From Gracilaria gracilis (Eukaryota > Rhodophyta > Florideophyceae > Gracilariales > Gracilariaceae), in NCBI GenBank assembly GCA_030374805.1, contig JARGSG010000248.1, positions 1 to 64,000 of the forward strand: a stretch of DNA of 64,000 bases, given 5' to 3'. The notes beneath the pieces are model-generated. The model searched no databases and was not told where the DNA came from. It saw only the letters and a list, made by a program, of their open reading frames with translations. This document shows, piece by piece, positions 35,500 through 48,315 of the stretch (position 1 is the stretch's first letter; every line of letters begins with the position of its first letter). The position numbers and the translations under genes are program-made.

Positions 35500-36903
35500 T
35501 AATTGGCGAGGGAAAGAGAGGAGAGTCATTCAACGGCTTTTACCTTGGTGTTTCCTGCAATTCTGAGATTTCGGCGAGGAGATTCAGCGTCTTAGACGAG
35601 GGTAGAGTGTGATTTGCGGGCAGCGGGAGTCTGGGTCTGGGATCGAAGAGGGGGGGATGAAATATGTAGATGGAGGGCGGAGCATTGAACGGTACATCGG
35701 TGGCATGGATGCTGGGGGCGAGTGCCGTGGGGGATGGTGAGAATGTCCTTTGCTTCTGGGATGTCTGCGCAGTAGCTGGCGATGATTTGGTGACAATGGT
35801 GGAGCACGCTATTAGCGTCACGAAATGAGAAGCCAGTGAGACCTGAGGAGAGAAGAGAGTCGAGGAGGACGGAGATGGCGCTCTGGATTAGTTGCATTTG
35901 GTAGAGTGGGAGATGCTGGAAGAGGTTTGGGGGACGGTATTGAGGTCTTGAGAAGTGGTGGAAAGATTGAAAGAGGTTGGAAGGTATACGAGAAGGGTGA
36001 GGTTGTCGGTAATACAATTGCGACGGAACGAATCGGAGAAGTTGAGGAGGATGATGTGAAGGGGGGAAGAGGGGATGGAAGGGGATTTCAGGGAGGTGGA
36101 GGACTTGTCGGAGTACACTTAGACGAAGCCAATGAAGGAGCCCATACCGGTGGTTTCAAGTGTGTGCCAGATGCAGGAGTTATTTGAGGACTGCATAATT
36201 TCGTGCTTGAGGGCTGGGACAGCTTTTTTCCGAGGGAAGAAGACATGGGGTGACCGAAAGTAGGAGAGCCGGAGGAGGTTGTATGGGGAAGGGGTGGAAG
36301 AATGTGTTTTCTGATTATGCGAGTGTCGAGTTGTCTTCTAAGGACTTGGCTAGCATCCTTTCGGAAGATGGTGGCTTTGAAGAGGTGGTCTGGGTCATGG
36401 AGGTTGATGGGGGTGAAACCGATGTTGCTGACTCGGTGTTGGAAAAGAGAGATGGGTTCGTCTGCTTTGCGGTGGCCGAGGGTGGAAGCGATGGAAGAAA
36501 TGTAGAGGACCATTCGTTCGAGATGGGGGTTGTTGAGGAAAAGGAAGGAGAGAGGTGGTGCAGGAGGTCGGGAGGGGGAGAGGAAGCAGACGGGTGTGCC
36601 TACGATATGGTAGACGTTTTGGGTGTAGACGTAGAAAGAGACCTGTTGCTGGTAGTAGGAGTTGTCGTCCGCAATGGGGATAATATCGGAAGGGCGAATG
36701 GAGAGAGAAGGTGGGAGTAGTGTTGGGAGTTGGGGGATAGACTTGTGACGCTTTGCGCGTTGGGGTAAGTGAGAGACGTTGCCGCCGGGGGAGAGGAAAC
36801 GCTTCTTGGCGATGAGACGGTTGGGGCATCTTTCTGGGTGCCTTTGAATGGCGGGGATGGTGCGAGCGAAGAAGGAGCAGACTTCAAAGAATCAATTAGG
36901 CAT
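35500..36903 (-). pseudogene. Plavaka/CACTA-like transposase, copy 2, truncated
   Basis: The start codon is at 36903 and the next residues are PN then a stop where copy 1 has cysteine. The zinc finger line (FFEVCSFFARTIPAIQRH, RCP), the FRDANSVLHHCHQ block, the ADIPEAKDIL block and CHRC are all readable, with several frame changes. The copy ends near the position equivalent to 4790 of copy 1. Confidence 0.8.
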
Positions 36904-37247
36904 GGCGGAGAGCAGTGTGGGGGTGCTAGAGGAGAGGCAAAGTACGTAGCGGGGAGCGTAATATGTCGCACGGAGGGTAGAACGGAGTGATGGCGGAGGT
37001 GGCACGTGATGCGAAGGCGTTTCAATATTGAGAGAATAAAAGGCCAATATCTGATATGAGAATTGTTGAATAGATGTGCTGTATCTCTTTAGAGAGTTCG
37101 TATTTGAAGCGGTTGTATTCTTCTAATCGTATTTCATAAGCAGCTATCTATGTATATTTATCCCTATTAGGAGATATATATCCTTATTCGGCGCTATGAA
37201 GTTCTAAATATATGCCGCTTACACACTTACATTGGGCTCGAAAACAA

Positions 37248-39402
37248 CACCTATTAACCGCAAATAAAGTAGCCCACATTATTCTTTGTAGGACTTCTGA
37301 GAGACTGGAAATCAGTATTAGCGTGGACCATAACAATATCTGTTCCACACTAATTGTGGTACGAAATCTTTTAATGTTGGATACATTAAATACAACGAAC
37401 AATATAGTTTGGGTCTCTCCACAAGCTCAATTCAGCCCTTTCCACTACTTCATATGCCAACGGAGAGCCATGGAACCACCGGAGCACCTTCAAAATGGTT
37501 CCTGTATTTTCTGACGATCTCTTGAGCCTCGGAAAACAATTGCTGCTCCTGCCACAACCTATTAATGTTCAAAAACATACCTGTAAGTATCATCGCTTTC
37601 CTTACAAACTTTAGCCCATCTATGACTCTCTCCCGGTTTTCATAACGAATTGTCAGAGCTGTCAGCTTCAAAAAATAGATCTTGCCAGGGTTAAAAAGCT
37701 TCCCAGAACCTGACCATTTTTTCACTATCATATCCATCTCGTGCTCTTCCCATCGTCTGCTCCATGCGATCTTTATTTTTTGGATGATGAAGGAGTCACC
37801 AGGTTGAACTAAATGCGTCACATTCTTGAGAAAGTAACAAAGCTCTCTATCGATACTTTTCGCAGCAGCCTGCAGCTCAGGAGTTGGGTTGTGACCGCTG
37901 CAGTTATCAATGAAAAAAGTGTGTAAACGCCCGTGCGGTAATCTTCGAATAACCTTTTCCTCGGAAAACCATGCGGCATAACAACTGTGTCAATCGATCC
38001 TTTGGGTCCACTACGATAGAATACACTGTCGACATCATCTGGCATCCCGCATAGGGGGAGCTTCGGTTTCGGTTTGTGAACACCATGAAAGATGGTTCAA
38101 CCTTCGCATTGCGTCCACGGCTAATGCGCAAGAAACCATGGTCATACCCGCGCCCTTCGAAACGACATCTCCCCATTTCACGACCATGTCGCCACTAAAG
38201 CCAAGTGTCTTCCCATTGTCAATATTTACGACAAAGTGAGTCTCGTCGGCGTTCTCCACATCCTCTTCCTGCAGTTCGCCGTTTTGGAATGCTCTGGCTA
38301 GCATTCCTAAGTGAGAGGTGTCTTCTTTGTGAATGAATGCCTCTTTCCGTGATGACAGAAGATAATTTCCGGTGATGGAACGGCTTACAACTCGGTGACG
38401 ATCAGCAAAGTTCTGCACCCACCTCCTTGTAATGCATTGCGCTATGATAACATCTCGCTTCTTGTCCTCGGATTACTGTGATATGCTGGGGTATTGGATT
38501 GCTGGATGAGCAAAACCCCTAAACTTCGCAAGGTTTTCCAGTTACACTTGACTCCTAAATTCCGCAGGCGGTCGAACTCCGAAACGAAATAACGATGGAG
38601 AGCATCGACGCAAGCCCTCGTCTTCTGGGACTTCAAGTATGCACGCTTCACTCCATAGACTGTGGAGCGTGTATTTGTAGAGCAAAGTCCTCTCTGCTGT
38701 GGTGTAACGTCCTCATTCAAATACTGGGCCCGACCTTTCAAAATGCGGCTCGACTTCTGAAGATTCGCATTCACGCTACTGCGAAACAGTGCTGGAAAGT
38801 TTGCGACAGCCTTTGAGATAATATTTTCGTCCCCGTTGGTGATTTCTTCGTTTTGCATCCACGCTGCAGGTCTTACTCTGTCGGAGATTTTGAGCACGTG
38901 GTGGTTTTCATGGCTCTTCTTGTTGGACGGGCTCAATTGTTGACCATCTGGTTTCTGTAAATCAGTGGTACCTGCAGTGTTGGTCGAAACTGAAAACTTG
39001 GGTGCTGGTTCAATGTTCGCACTTGAGCCAACTTTCGTTGGAAAGCTGCGATAATGGGTGACGTGCTTATGGTGAGTGAGTCCATCGCGTCTTTAGTGGA
39101 CTGGGCGAGGAACGAAAAGGTCTTGTAGCTTCGTGCTGTACGAGTCGTGTGTAGTTTTAAGGGATTAATGAAAGCGCGGGAAGAGAAAATATCGAACAGC
39201 TTCGCTTGTTAGGGTGTTTTGGTTTGGTGTGCGCTCGCGCCATCACAGATTATGCCACATTATAAACGGTCACTTTGAACATCATACGACCTACACTATT
39301 TGATCCCCGGACTGAGTCGAACACAACCGGAATTGGTGTATTTCACGTCAATTGTTGTACCCACACTAATAACACGCCCACATTATTTGTGGTTATTGGG
39401 TG
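37248..39402 (-). mobile_element. pogo/mariner-like DNA transposon inserted in copy 2
   Basis: The element has imperfect terminal inverted repeats: CACCTATTAACCGCAAATAA at the left and the complement of CACCCAATAACCACAAATAA at the right. Left of it the expected target TA reads AA; right of it TA is intact at 39403-39404. Compared with copies 1 and 3, it sits inside an otherwise continuous CGAAAACTAGCATGAACGG segment, so the insertion site is exact. Length 2155 bp. Confidence 0.85.
37450..39090 (-). pseudogene. DDE transposase of the pogo/Tc1-mariner superfamily, frameshifted
   Basis: The pieces run in order on the minus strand but in several frames. The N-terminal half has helix-turn-helix-like segments. 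The catalytic region shows NADETHFVVN (first aspartate), IDNCSGH (second) and VTHLVQPGDSFIIQKIKIAW (third, in the usual QP-D context). That is the DDE_1 pattern shared by pogo, Tigger and Jerky transposases. A C-terminal helical tail ends near 37450. Frameshifts near 38430, 38180, 38040 and 37900 make it non-functional. Confidence 0.75.
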
Positions 39403-39404
39403 TA

Positions 39405-39573
39405 GAATGAACGGAAGTAACATGCCAGTTTGTCTTCCATCAAAACTAGCACAAGTGGAAATTTGGAAATACTTTCGGAAATTAAGCATAACCAATTTGG
39501 ATAAATTCACCGGTTTCTCGATCAATTTAATTCGGTCATTTTTGACACCAAAACTAGCATTCCGATAGCACTG
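39405..39573 (-). repeat. Left terminal and subterminal repeat, copy 2
   Basis: The block matches the inverse of 2751-2985, with AACTAGC motifs near 39448 and 39551, and ends in CTAGCATTCCGATAGCACTG followed by ACGT. Confidence 0.8.
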
Positions 39574-39577
39574 ACGT

Positions 39578-40166
39578 ACACATTGCACTCTATCCGCGCC
39601 AACATTGTTCGTATTCAACTTGAAGCGAAGTCAGAATGCACTCCGCGCGCACTCAAAATAACGAAATGAACTAATAAAAAATTTATCTGTACCTGCAAGG
39701 GTGTCCCGTTGGAGCCCTGACTGAGTACAGATGGAGTGACGTTTGACCTTACATCACGCGGGAAATACCCTCAAATTGCACTCCTAAATTGAAGAATTTA
39801 CTTATAGGGTTTACAAAATCGCTGACAATATTCTGTCTGCAGAGCAAAACGAGGACATGTGCCGATTTTGGTTTTATGTATATCAGGGTGTAGTGCCGCA
39901 AGTTTCATGAAGAAGAGAAGGGGTAGATGAAAAGAACCCCGCACATTTATTCCCTTTTTTGGAATGGAAAGAAATGATAGTAGCCAAAAATTGCTGGATT
40001 ATTTGTCAACATCTTTGTTTGGGATGTGCGTGAGAACACTGTCAAGCGCGTTCTTGATTGATCGCTCCCGCGGAGGGCATGGGTTCTGTTCTGTCCTGGT
40101 TGCTGACAAATGGTGCCCGGCGACGCAATGTTATGGACCATAATAGTTAGTTCCAGACCCAACCGT
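39578..40166. other. Spacer between copies 2 and 3
   Basis: About 590 bases separate the left end of copy 2 from the right end of copy 3. I see no gene or repeat in it. Confidence 0.5.
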
Positions 40167-40469
40167 ACGTCGCTGTTCTCGGAATGTTAGTTTAGTATGC
40201 TAGATCGCTAGTTTTCAAAATAAAACTCCAAAACAACTAGCATTTTTGCAGCTTGCGCTAGTTGGCAAGGCAAAAATTATTTTTTTGGAAATAACATTTC
40301 TGTTCAGTGCAGTTCAAACTTCACCTACTGGAGTTGAAGGCTAGTTTGCACTCTCTTTCCCACCGCTCGTAACTTTATATTCACCACACTCGTCAAAAAC
40401 GCTTTGAAACATTATGAACCCACCACTAGCGCTCTCTCATTCGAACACTGCATTCGGATCCTGAGTCTC

Positions 40470-41377
40470 AGTTTCCCTAAATATGAAGTTGAAGAAAACC
40501 AACGGAACAATCTCTCCATTCTCGTACACACTCCTAGCCCTAAACCGGCTCCCAACCCTCCCAGCCTCTTCTCCCCCTGCTCCTTCAGCATGCGCTCCGC
40601 CGTTCTTACCGCCGCCGCCACAATACCAAACCCAAGTAGTGGCGCCCTACCCGGCAGCTGCCGTAGCACACACCACTTTTCATCCTCGTCCATCATCACC
40701 CCACCCTTTCGCCTTTTCCTCAGCCGACTTCTCCCAACCTCCCCTCCATTCCAATCTCCGCTCCTCCCCCTAACACACCCACGCCCACCACGAGAGTCTG
40801 GCTTCACCGGTGACCCTTTCCCTCTTCCCTCCTCCCTCCCAACGCCTCCTTCCCTCACCAGCTCCTTCACCTCCAACAACAATTAGCACGCCTTCTCCAC
40901 CTGTCCCACTTGCGCCTTCAACACCTCCACACGTCCCCTCAGCCCCCTATTCTCCTTTTTCAGCTTCACAATCTCCCTCCCAAGGCACTCTAACATCCCA
41001 CTCACATGCCTTTCAGTCCCCACTCCAGCCAAAATCAAACCTTTCCCGAATCGTCGAAATCAAATCCATTGGCACCGCAATCTCCGACACACTCAGCACC
41101 ACCCCTCCCATCTCACCAACCATCTCAGAAAGCCAGTCGTCCAAATTCTTCTTCAGTTCTTCTCCAAGCCTCATCAACAGCTCCTTTATCTCCGCCGCAA
41201 ACATCGTCTCCGATCCACCCCCATCACCCCCATATCCCTCTCCTTCCCCCCTTCCCTCCTTCTCGACCATCAAAACTTGTCCACACCCTCCTACTTCCTT
41301 CCGTGTGGCGTCTCTGGTACCTCCGTCCGGTGAAGCAGAACCAATAGCTCCTCGTCCTCGACGTACCCCTTCGACAT
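40470..41377 (-). pseudogene. Coiled-coil cargo protein, copy 3
   Basis: It begins MSKGYVEDEELLVLLHR at 41377. The glycine-rich linker, the DDWLSEMVGEMGGVVLSVSE segment and the AVRTAERMLKEQGEKRLGG segment match copy 1. A frameshift follows the E/R-rich middle, and others lie in the coiled coil. Here the tryptophan lost in copy 1 is present. Confidence 0.65.
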
Positions 41378-41938
41378 CGCAGAAATAAACGGCGGTTCAC
41401 GATGACGGAGATAGATAAGAACAAGAGAGATGAACCCAACAGTTGCAGCACTCCCCCCCACTCCGCAAACCTGTAGCACTGTCTGCCACACACCCACTTA
41501 CGCTGCACAAACATTTGTACCCGATTCATATCCACTCATATTTCCCGCCATTCCGCACAAGTTCCATTTTTTCTTATAAATCCCCACAATTTCCTCCCTT
41601 TTGCCCATACCATATCGGATTGACGCTCCCAATGCAACAACTTTTTAAGTATTAACGGTACCATGGACTATTACTTTCTATGCTTTACTTCACTGCATTT
41701 CTTCTCATAAACACACTCTTCGGCCCTACCTCCACTACAATCTTTCTGCCCATGTCTTTCCATAACTAATCATGCAAATCCCCTTTTCTCCTGGAAGATT
41801 TGTTTCCATGATCACGAGAACAGCCTTCACCTCTACGTAAATCTCTTCTCACTACCTTACATGTAGACAATTTTATTTTCAGACCCACCAAAACCGGACA
41901 GCTTCCAACAGCCCATACCTTCAAATAAACTCGTCGCC

Positions 41939-42769
41939 ATGTCCTCCCATCCATTTTATCTCCCTTCTGAAATCATAGCAGCTTTTTTCAAAGGTATAGG
42001 GCGTATTATCACCATGATTGCCAACAATGGTTATCCTGAAGATAATTTTCTCTCTATTGAAGAATTCATTTCTCCAGACTGCCTTCCCCAAGGTCCAATC
42101 TTCTTCTCTGGCACGAACGACCTTCTCAAAATAGTAATTAAATTTCGCCTGGCATCACGTAAAGAAGAATTGGTCTTCGTCCAGAATGGTCGCATTGTTC
42201 CCATCTTTTGCCAATACGGAATTGAGCACTGCATACGAGCCGCTCTTTACAAAGCATTTTTTGCTGTAGGCGCTTCCCCACAGGATGGTATCGCGCCTCT
42301 CTCTCCCAATAGTCTAACCACAGCCGCCCGTAAAGGGGCTCTTGCAATAGCTCAAAGCTTCTAGACCGCAGGTCTTACTTGCACTATCGCCGACGAACAC
42401 GCCTATTTCAAGTCTTACTACCAAAAGCTAGTTTGGATCTCTTCCTTCACTCTAGTCAGTTCTTCATTTGGATTCCTTACCATGCATGAAGTGGCTATCG
42501 AGTACAATAGCACTGTCTCAACTATTGTTAAGAAGCTCCTAGCGATACTCGCCTTCAACAGATGACTCTCCTACAATATCCTCGTTACAGTGGAATTTAT
42601 TCTAGAATACGGCAACACCCTTATTACATTCCCAGCTTCTTGCTCGGAGTATAAATCCAGAAATGCCTACTTTTATCTCACCACCGGAGATGAAAAAGTA
42701 CCCAAAAGGCAGGATCCTGTCACTTTCCACACAAACTCTGACACTGTTCTTGGAAATGAATTTTTTTAG
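41939..42769 (+). pseudogene. Captured NAD(P)-binding reductase-like gene, copy 3
   Basis: The frame is 277 codons from the ATG at 41939 to TAG at 42767, with stops at 42362 (where copy 1 has tryptophan) and 42563. The glycine-rich loop is altered (FKGIGRIITM), while GPIFFSGTND, ELVFVQNG, VGASPQDG and KLVWISSFTLV are kept. The equal length and shared ends with copy 1 fix the gene boundaries. Confidence 0.7.
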
Positions 42770-42954
42770 TAATTAGAACAAAATATAAACGTTATATTCT
42801 GTGTAGGCACATAAATTCTACTCAGACCATGCATATTAACCCATTTTTGTTCTTCAATTCTCTTTACGTTACCGTTCAAACAAATAATGTGTTCACATTT
42901 CATGTCGAGCCTCTATCAAGAACACACACAACAACACAGGCCCTATTATTAAAA

Positions 42955-43100
42955 CTACTCATCTTCTTCATCTATTAGCATCTGTCCTTCTTCGTAATCC
43001 CTGCCTTTATTTTTTTCATGGCCACCTAAAATCTCTTCATTTTCATTTTCGTGCTCGTCCTCTCCATCATCTATATCTTCCATTCCACTCTTTCCCTTCG
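42955..43100 (-). pseudogene. Acidic tail of the dioxygenase-like gene, copy 3
   Basis: On the minus strand GMEDIDDGEDE, an acidic run, and DYEEGQMLIDEEDE followed by a stop match the end of the copy 1 gene. The catalytic part is deleted. Confidence 0.65.
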
Positions 43101-43292
43101 TTGTACAGCTCTCTCACATTCACTACGTTCTACTTCATCATGTCCGCCCAGTATTAGTGTAAAGTGTACCCCGTGCGTATATCGTAATTTAGAGCATAAA
43201 CGTGCACCATTTACAAAGATACATTAAACTCATATAATCTATAGCACACTTACCCAACAATTTTTAAGCAATAGATAAATTAGACAGCCTTA

Positions 43293-45943
43293 GACAGCGG
43301 ACTGGGGTGGCGTGGCCCTTCATCAGTGCACCGATGAAGCGCCACGCCAATCCGGTCCGCTGTCCCAACGCGCCGTGAGTGATAAACGTGTGTTGTTTGC
43401 ATACGTGACACCGTCAACGTGCCGTGAGCAATGCAGCTAAAGTGCACCCCGGCCCGCTGTCCACGCGCCCTGGATGACGGAGCTTGGGTGGTGGCATACT
43501 TAAAACCACCAGCGCGCTGTTGAAAGCGAATCCAGGTGTCGTGGAGCTTTATCGGTGTACCGATGAAGTGCCGCTACACCCGGGCCGTAGTGAAGAAAAC
43601 AGACCTGCGTACGCTACTGAAGCATGTAGTACAAGGGGCTGTAAAACAGACCCGAATGGGAGTTAGTTGTACATGGCTGCGATGTTTCTGCAAACACGAT
43701 ATCCAGTAATAGTAGCACGTGTGCCCTGGATACAGAGATTCGAGACCGACCAGGGCCGCGTGGCAAAAAAGATTGTTTAATTTTTTGGACAGCGGACCGA
43801 TGTGCAGTGTCGCTTCATCGGTGCACCGATGAAGCGCCGCGACACCCGGATCCGCTGTCCGAGGGGGGGTCTAGACCGCCGGTCCTGGATGCGTTTGGAG
43901 GAGTTCCAAACCACCCTAACACACTAATTTAGGGTACCTCGAGAGCATCCACAGCAATGCTCCTTATACCAACGTCACTAATATATGCAGCCCCATAAGT
44001 TTATTACTAGGCTCCAAGTTCCCATGAAGAAAGATTTAACTTCTTCTGAATCTATTCCGTAAAAGAATGACTTATACGATGTTTGCGCAGGAGCATTCGC
44101 GTGACAGTAGTCTGTAGCAACATATGTGCTTCGCCTACGGCTATGCAACGATATGTATCGACCGGACGGTATCCGCGCCAGAAAGTTGCCCCTGTATCGT
44201 TGGTGTAGAATTAACGCAACTCTATTACTATATATATTTATATTATATCTTAGGTTTTCGTAAGACCAATATCTTGGTGGAAGAGTAAGAGTTTCATTCT
44301 CTTAGGGAGGGTTCCTATTACATTTCTCGGAACATACGACCACTGGGCAGTGGTCAGGAGTGCAATGGTGCTTCATCGGTCCATCAATAAACCATAATCC
44401 ACCTCGTTCTACCGTCCACCGCGTCAATGCACAGTAGCAGGGTCGCACAACGGGTGCTGTGGTCGATAAGCGGACACAGCAGACCTACAAGAACTCCAGC
44501 TTTATCTTTCATGGCGCGCCGATAGGGAATGAAGGTGAAGTGGTACTGAAGTGGGACTTCATCGGTGGCATTTGATGCTTCAAAGAGATGTTAAGGAAAG
44601 CGTGAAGACGCAGGAGATACGGAACTAAATAAATGTGGAGATATACGCAAAGTTGCTAGTAAGGACAAGTAGGACAGTGGAATAGGGTCTCATGGCGCTT
44701 CATTGCTGCAAAGATGAACTGGCACGCCACCCCGGTCCGCTGTCTCAAAAAGATGATGTATTTTCAATTCATTAAAACGACAGTTTGAGACAGCGGGCGG
44801 AGGTGTCGTGGCGCTTCGTCGGTGCACCGATGACGCGCCACGGCACCCTGGTCTGCTCTCAATGGCGCGTTGGAGGTGCCACGTATGCAAGAACTTTAGT
44901 TTCATCACTCACGGCGTGTGGACAGTGGGCCGGGTCGCACTCCAGCCTCATCTATCATGGCCGGCTGGGAGTGCCACGTATGCCAGCACCCCGGCTTCAT
45001 CACTCAAAGCGCGTGTAGACAGCGGTCTGGTGTGAAATGCTGCTTCATCGGTGTACCCATGAAGCTCCACGCTGCCTCCGCCCGCTGTCCCAAGGTATAT
45101 TTTTACAATTTTTGTTAACAAGCGACTGGAAAAAGATGATATTTCATATTTCAACATTTTGCATGGCAGCCACACCGGTAGTGCTCTATAAAAGCGGTTC
45201 CAACTCCTCCAGCAAGTCCCCCTGAACACCCCTCCCCAACACCTTCCACGCTCTTCCCTCTTTCCCGTCGCATTTTCTACGGGGATATATTCAGATTCTG
45301 CCACAACCAAATGTTCATCTCAGGATAAATATATCTCCGTAGAAGGTAGTACACCCACACGCTTCGTAGCTAGGAGTAGAACATCCATTATATCCGATAA
45401 GAAGTGTACGACTTCTATTTTTCTCGCGTGTAATGGATGTCGCATTCTTCTGATGTCTTCAGTATAACCAGTATCAATAGTAAGCAGTATTGCAAACAGT
45501 ATAGTGAAGGAATGAAACAGTTCGAGATTCGCTCCATATTCGCTTCAGCACGGCACACCGCACTGGGACTCACGGCGCACTGAGACAGCGGACCGGGGTA
45601 TCGTGGCATTTCATCGGTGCACCGATGAAGCCCCACGACACCCCGGTCCGCTGTCTAGTTACTCGTTCACATAATATGAAAAAATATATTCTTTGGCACA
45701 GCGGACCGGGGTGGCGTGGCGCTTCATCGGTGCACCGATGAAGCGCCACGACACCACGGTCCGCTGTCTAGCCAATCGCTAAAATATATTCTAATTTTTT
45801 TCTCTGGGACCGTGGTCCGCGCTGGCGTGGCGTTTCATTGGTGCACAGCTGATGCCCCCCGACTCCCCGGTCCGCTGTCCAGTCACTCGCTAACAGAAAT
45901 TTGAAATAAAAGATTTCCGCATGGACAGCGGGCCAAGTGGGCT
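43293..45943. repeat. Cluster of about ten 74-76 bp palindromes
   Basis: Full or nearly full units lie at 43293-43366, 43787-43860, 44672-44746, 44787-44860, 45018-45091, 45582-45656, 45695-45769 and 45806-45880. Decayed or half units lie near 43440, 43530, 44345 and 45922. The consensus is GGGACAGCGGACCGGGGTGTC, then GTGGCGCTTCATCGG, TGCA, and the exact complement. The units match those of copy 1 at 17.75-17.95 kb. Confidence 0.92.
45582..45943. repeat. Tandem array of palindrome units, period about 112 bp
   Basis: Three units start at 45582, 45695 and 45806, and a half unit at 45922. Spacers share AGT-ACTCG-T and AAAATATATTCT words, so unit plus spacer was duplicated together. Confidence 0.8.
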
Positions 45944-46490
45944 ACAAACTCCTTGCTCTTCGCCGCCGCGATCCCGCGATCCCCTCGATGGCGCGCCGCC
46001 GCGTCCGCCACCCGCGATGCTCTAGGGGCCGACTTCGTATTTACAGCGCTCGCCGCCGTGCTTTCTGAAGTCATTCGGCGCCGTGCTTCACACGCCCGGC
46101 GAGCCCAAGCATTTCGCCGTCTCTTTGACAGCGACACTGCAGGCGCAGACGCGTGTCTCTGTGTCGTCGCCGCTGTGCTCGAAGGACTCATCGCCGCTGC
46201 CGGGCTGCGCCTGGCGTTTCACCGGTCGTCCCGAGCGTCCGGCGGCGTGAAGGTGTTATCGGCGTTCTAGCACGCTCCATCGCGCTACCCATCACCGCCG
46301 CCAGCGGGCATGTCCATCGACCTGGTTGCATGGTACTAGCACCCGCTCCACGTGCCCATCTCATAACTCCCGACGGACGGCGGGCGCCATCGCCACCGCA
46401 CGCCCGGGTAAGCCGCAGCCACATATACATGCCGTACGTGCGCAACACCGCAGGACGCGCGTTCGCTACCACAACCACATTTCGGCCTAT
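45944..46490. other. GC-rich segment of foreign composition
   Basis: About 550 bases of clearly higher GC, full of GCC, CGC and CGG words, lie between the palindromes and the truncated transposase. A plus-strand frame of 105 codons (45953-46270) is alanine/arginine-rich with no motif I know. It may be filler DNA from repair of the internal deletion or a captured piece of host sequence. Confidence 0.5.
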
Positions 46491-48315
46491 ATCAACTTCC
46501 GAAAAACGCCACCAAATCCATGCCGCTGCAGCCGTATAGGTTGCCTCCTAGTATTCTCGGTAGGAAATACATTTCGATGGCGGGAAAAATGGTACTCTTG
46601 TGCCTGAAGATAGCAAAGCGGACGGCGTTGAAGAAACGACGAGACTTGGAGGGACGAATTGCCGTGAGAAGGGCCTCTAACTTGAGTCTTCGATGGTTGT
46701 GTAGTTGATGAGCTTGGTACTGCCGAATTGGAAGTTATGGAGTTGTTTGAAGGTGAAGATGTTGTAATGGAAGAGGGAGGGGTGATGTTGAGGAGAGGGT
46801 AGGACTCGAAGATGGAAGAGTGTTTTGCGAGATAAAGAGATTGGAGAGCTTCAAGGGCCTGCTCCTTAGTGTTGCGGACACTTCTGAGCTTTCTTGCAAG
46901 GAGGTCTTTCTCGTAATATCGGAGGAGGGCTGAGTGTGGTTTACGCGTGGCGAGGGTTTGGGTTTGGAATCGAAGGCGAAAGATGCGATAGGTAGATGGA
47001 GATTGGAATGGAGGCGTTATATCTGTGGCATGGATGCTGGGAGCGAGTGCCGTGGGAGACGCCAAGAATTTCCTTTGCTTCGTGGATCTCGGCGCAGTAG
47101 GAGGCAATGATTTAGGGACAGTGTCGGAAAAAGCCATGAGCGTCACGAAGGGGGAAGCCGCGAAGGCCGGTGGTGAGAAGAGGGTACAAGAGGTTAGAGA
47201 TAGTATGCTGGGAGAGTTTCATTTTGGTAGAGCGGGAGATGCCGGAAGAGGTTTGGGAGATGCTATCGAGGTGTTGGAAAGGAGTTGCGGGATTGAAAAG
47301 GTTTGCAGGTGCCCAGGCGGGTCCAGGTTGCCGGTGATGTATATGCAACGGGAGGAATCGGAGAAGTTGCGGAAGGCGATGTGAAGGGGGTGATAAATGA
47401 TCGAAGAAGATTTCGGGGGGCTGGAGAACTTGTTGGAATACACTCGGTCGAGGCCGATGCAGGAATCGATACCGGTAGTGTTCGGGAAGTGCTAGATGTA
47501 CAAGTCATGGAAGGACTGCATAACTTCGTGCTTGAAATCTGGGACTACTTTTTTTCGAGGTAGGAAGCCATGGGGTCGGCGGAAGCGGGAGATTAGGAAA
47601 AAGCGGGAGATCAGGAGGGGGTTGCGTAAGAAACGGTGGAAGAAGGTGTTGTGTAGGTAGGTGAGTCTGAGGTATTGCTTAAGGACTTGGGCTGCATCCT
47701 CTCTGAAGGTAATGGTGCTGGGGGTCGCAGATTGTGGTGGGGGTAAACCCAATGATGCTGATTCGGGATTGGAAAAGATTTATCTGAAATTCGAAGCACT
47801 GGGTAGCCGAAGAGATGGCGTTATGAGAGGGAAATTTTGAAAATGTGGGGTCGTGGAGGACAGAGATGAGTTTTTCTTCCTTGCAGAGGCCACGGTTGGT
47901 GGCGATGGAAGAGATTCAGAGGATCATGCATTCAAGGTAGTTCTTGTTGAGAAAAGAGAATGGAGGGGACGGTGGAAGAGCTGGGCAGAGGAAGAGAGAG
48001 TAGACGGGGATGCTGGAGATGTAGCAGGGCTTCTGGGTAAAGAGGGAGAAGGAGATCTGTTGCAGGTGGTAGGATTCATCGTCAGCGATGAAGACGTTGA
48101 CGTAAACCCGATTGAAGAGAGGGGATGAAGGTGGTGGTGATAGTTAAGGGTTGGCCTTGTGACGCTTTGTGCGTTGGAAAAGCTGAAGAGGTCACCGGCT
48201 GGGGAGGCAAAACGCTTCTCGGCAGTGAAACGGTAGAGGCACCTTCTTTTTTGCCTTTGAATGGCAGAAATGATGCGATAGATAAGTAGGGGTCCTCAAA
48301 TCAACAATTAGGCAT
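46490..48315 (-). pseudogene. Plavaka/CACTA-like transposase, copy 3, truncated
   Basis: The start codon MPNC is at 48315 with a stop after cysteine. The DDESYH segment, a GFTPTT block, FPLRDAHGFFRHC and the SSIFESYPLL block can be followed through several frames. Homology ends near 46490, equivalent to about 5070 in copy 1, where the GC-rich segment begins. The C-terminal third is missing. Confidence 0.8.

Larger units (their letters stand above)
35500..39573 (-). mobile_element. Large DNA transposon, copy 2 (left-end fragment)
   Basis: Reversed relative to copy 1. The left terminal sequence ends at 39573 and is followed by ACGT. Subterminal repeats and the first half of the transposase follow, and homology stops near 35500 inside the transposase. 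A 2155-bp pogo-like element splits the subterminal region. No right end or cargo gene is attached. Confidence 0.8.

Noticed and set aside
43293-45943. CRISPR-like spacing of palindromic repeats
   Set aside because: Units are 74-76 bp full palindromes with AT-rich, partly identical spacers, in a eukaryotic element and without cas genes.
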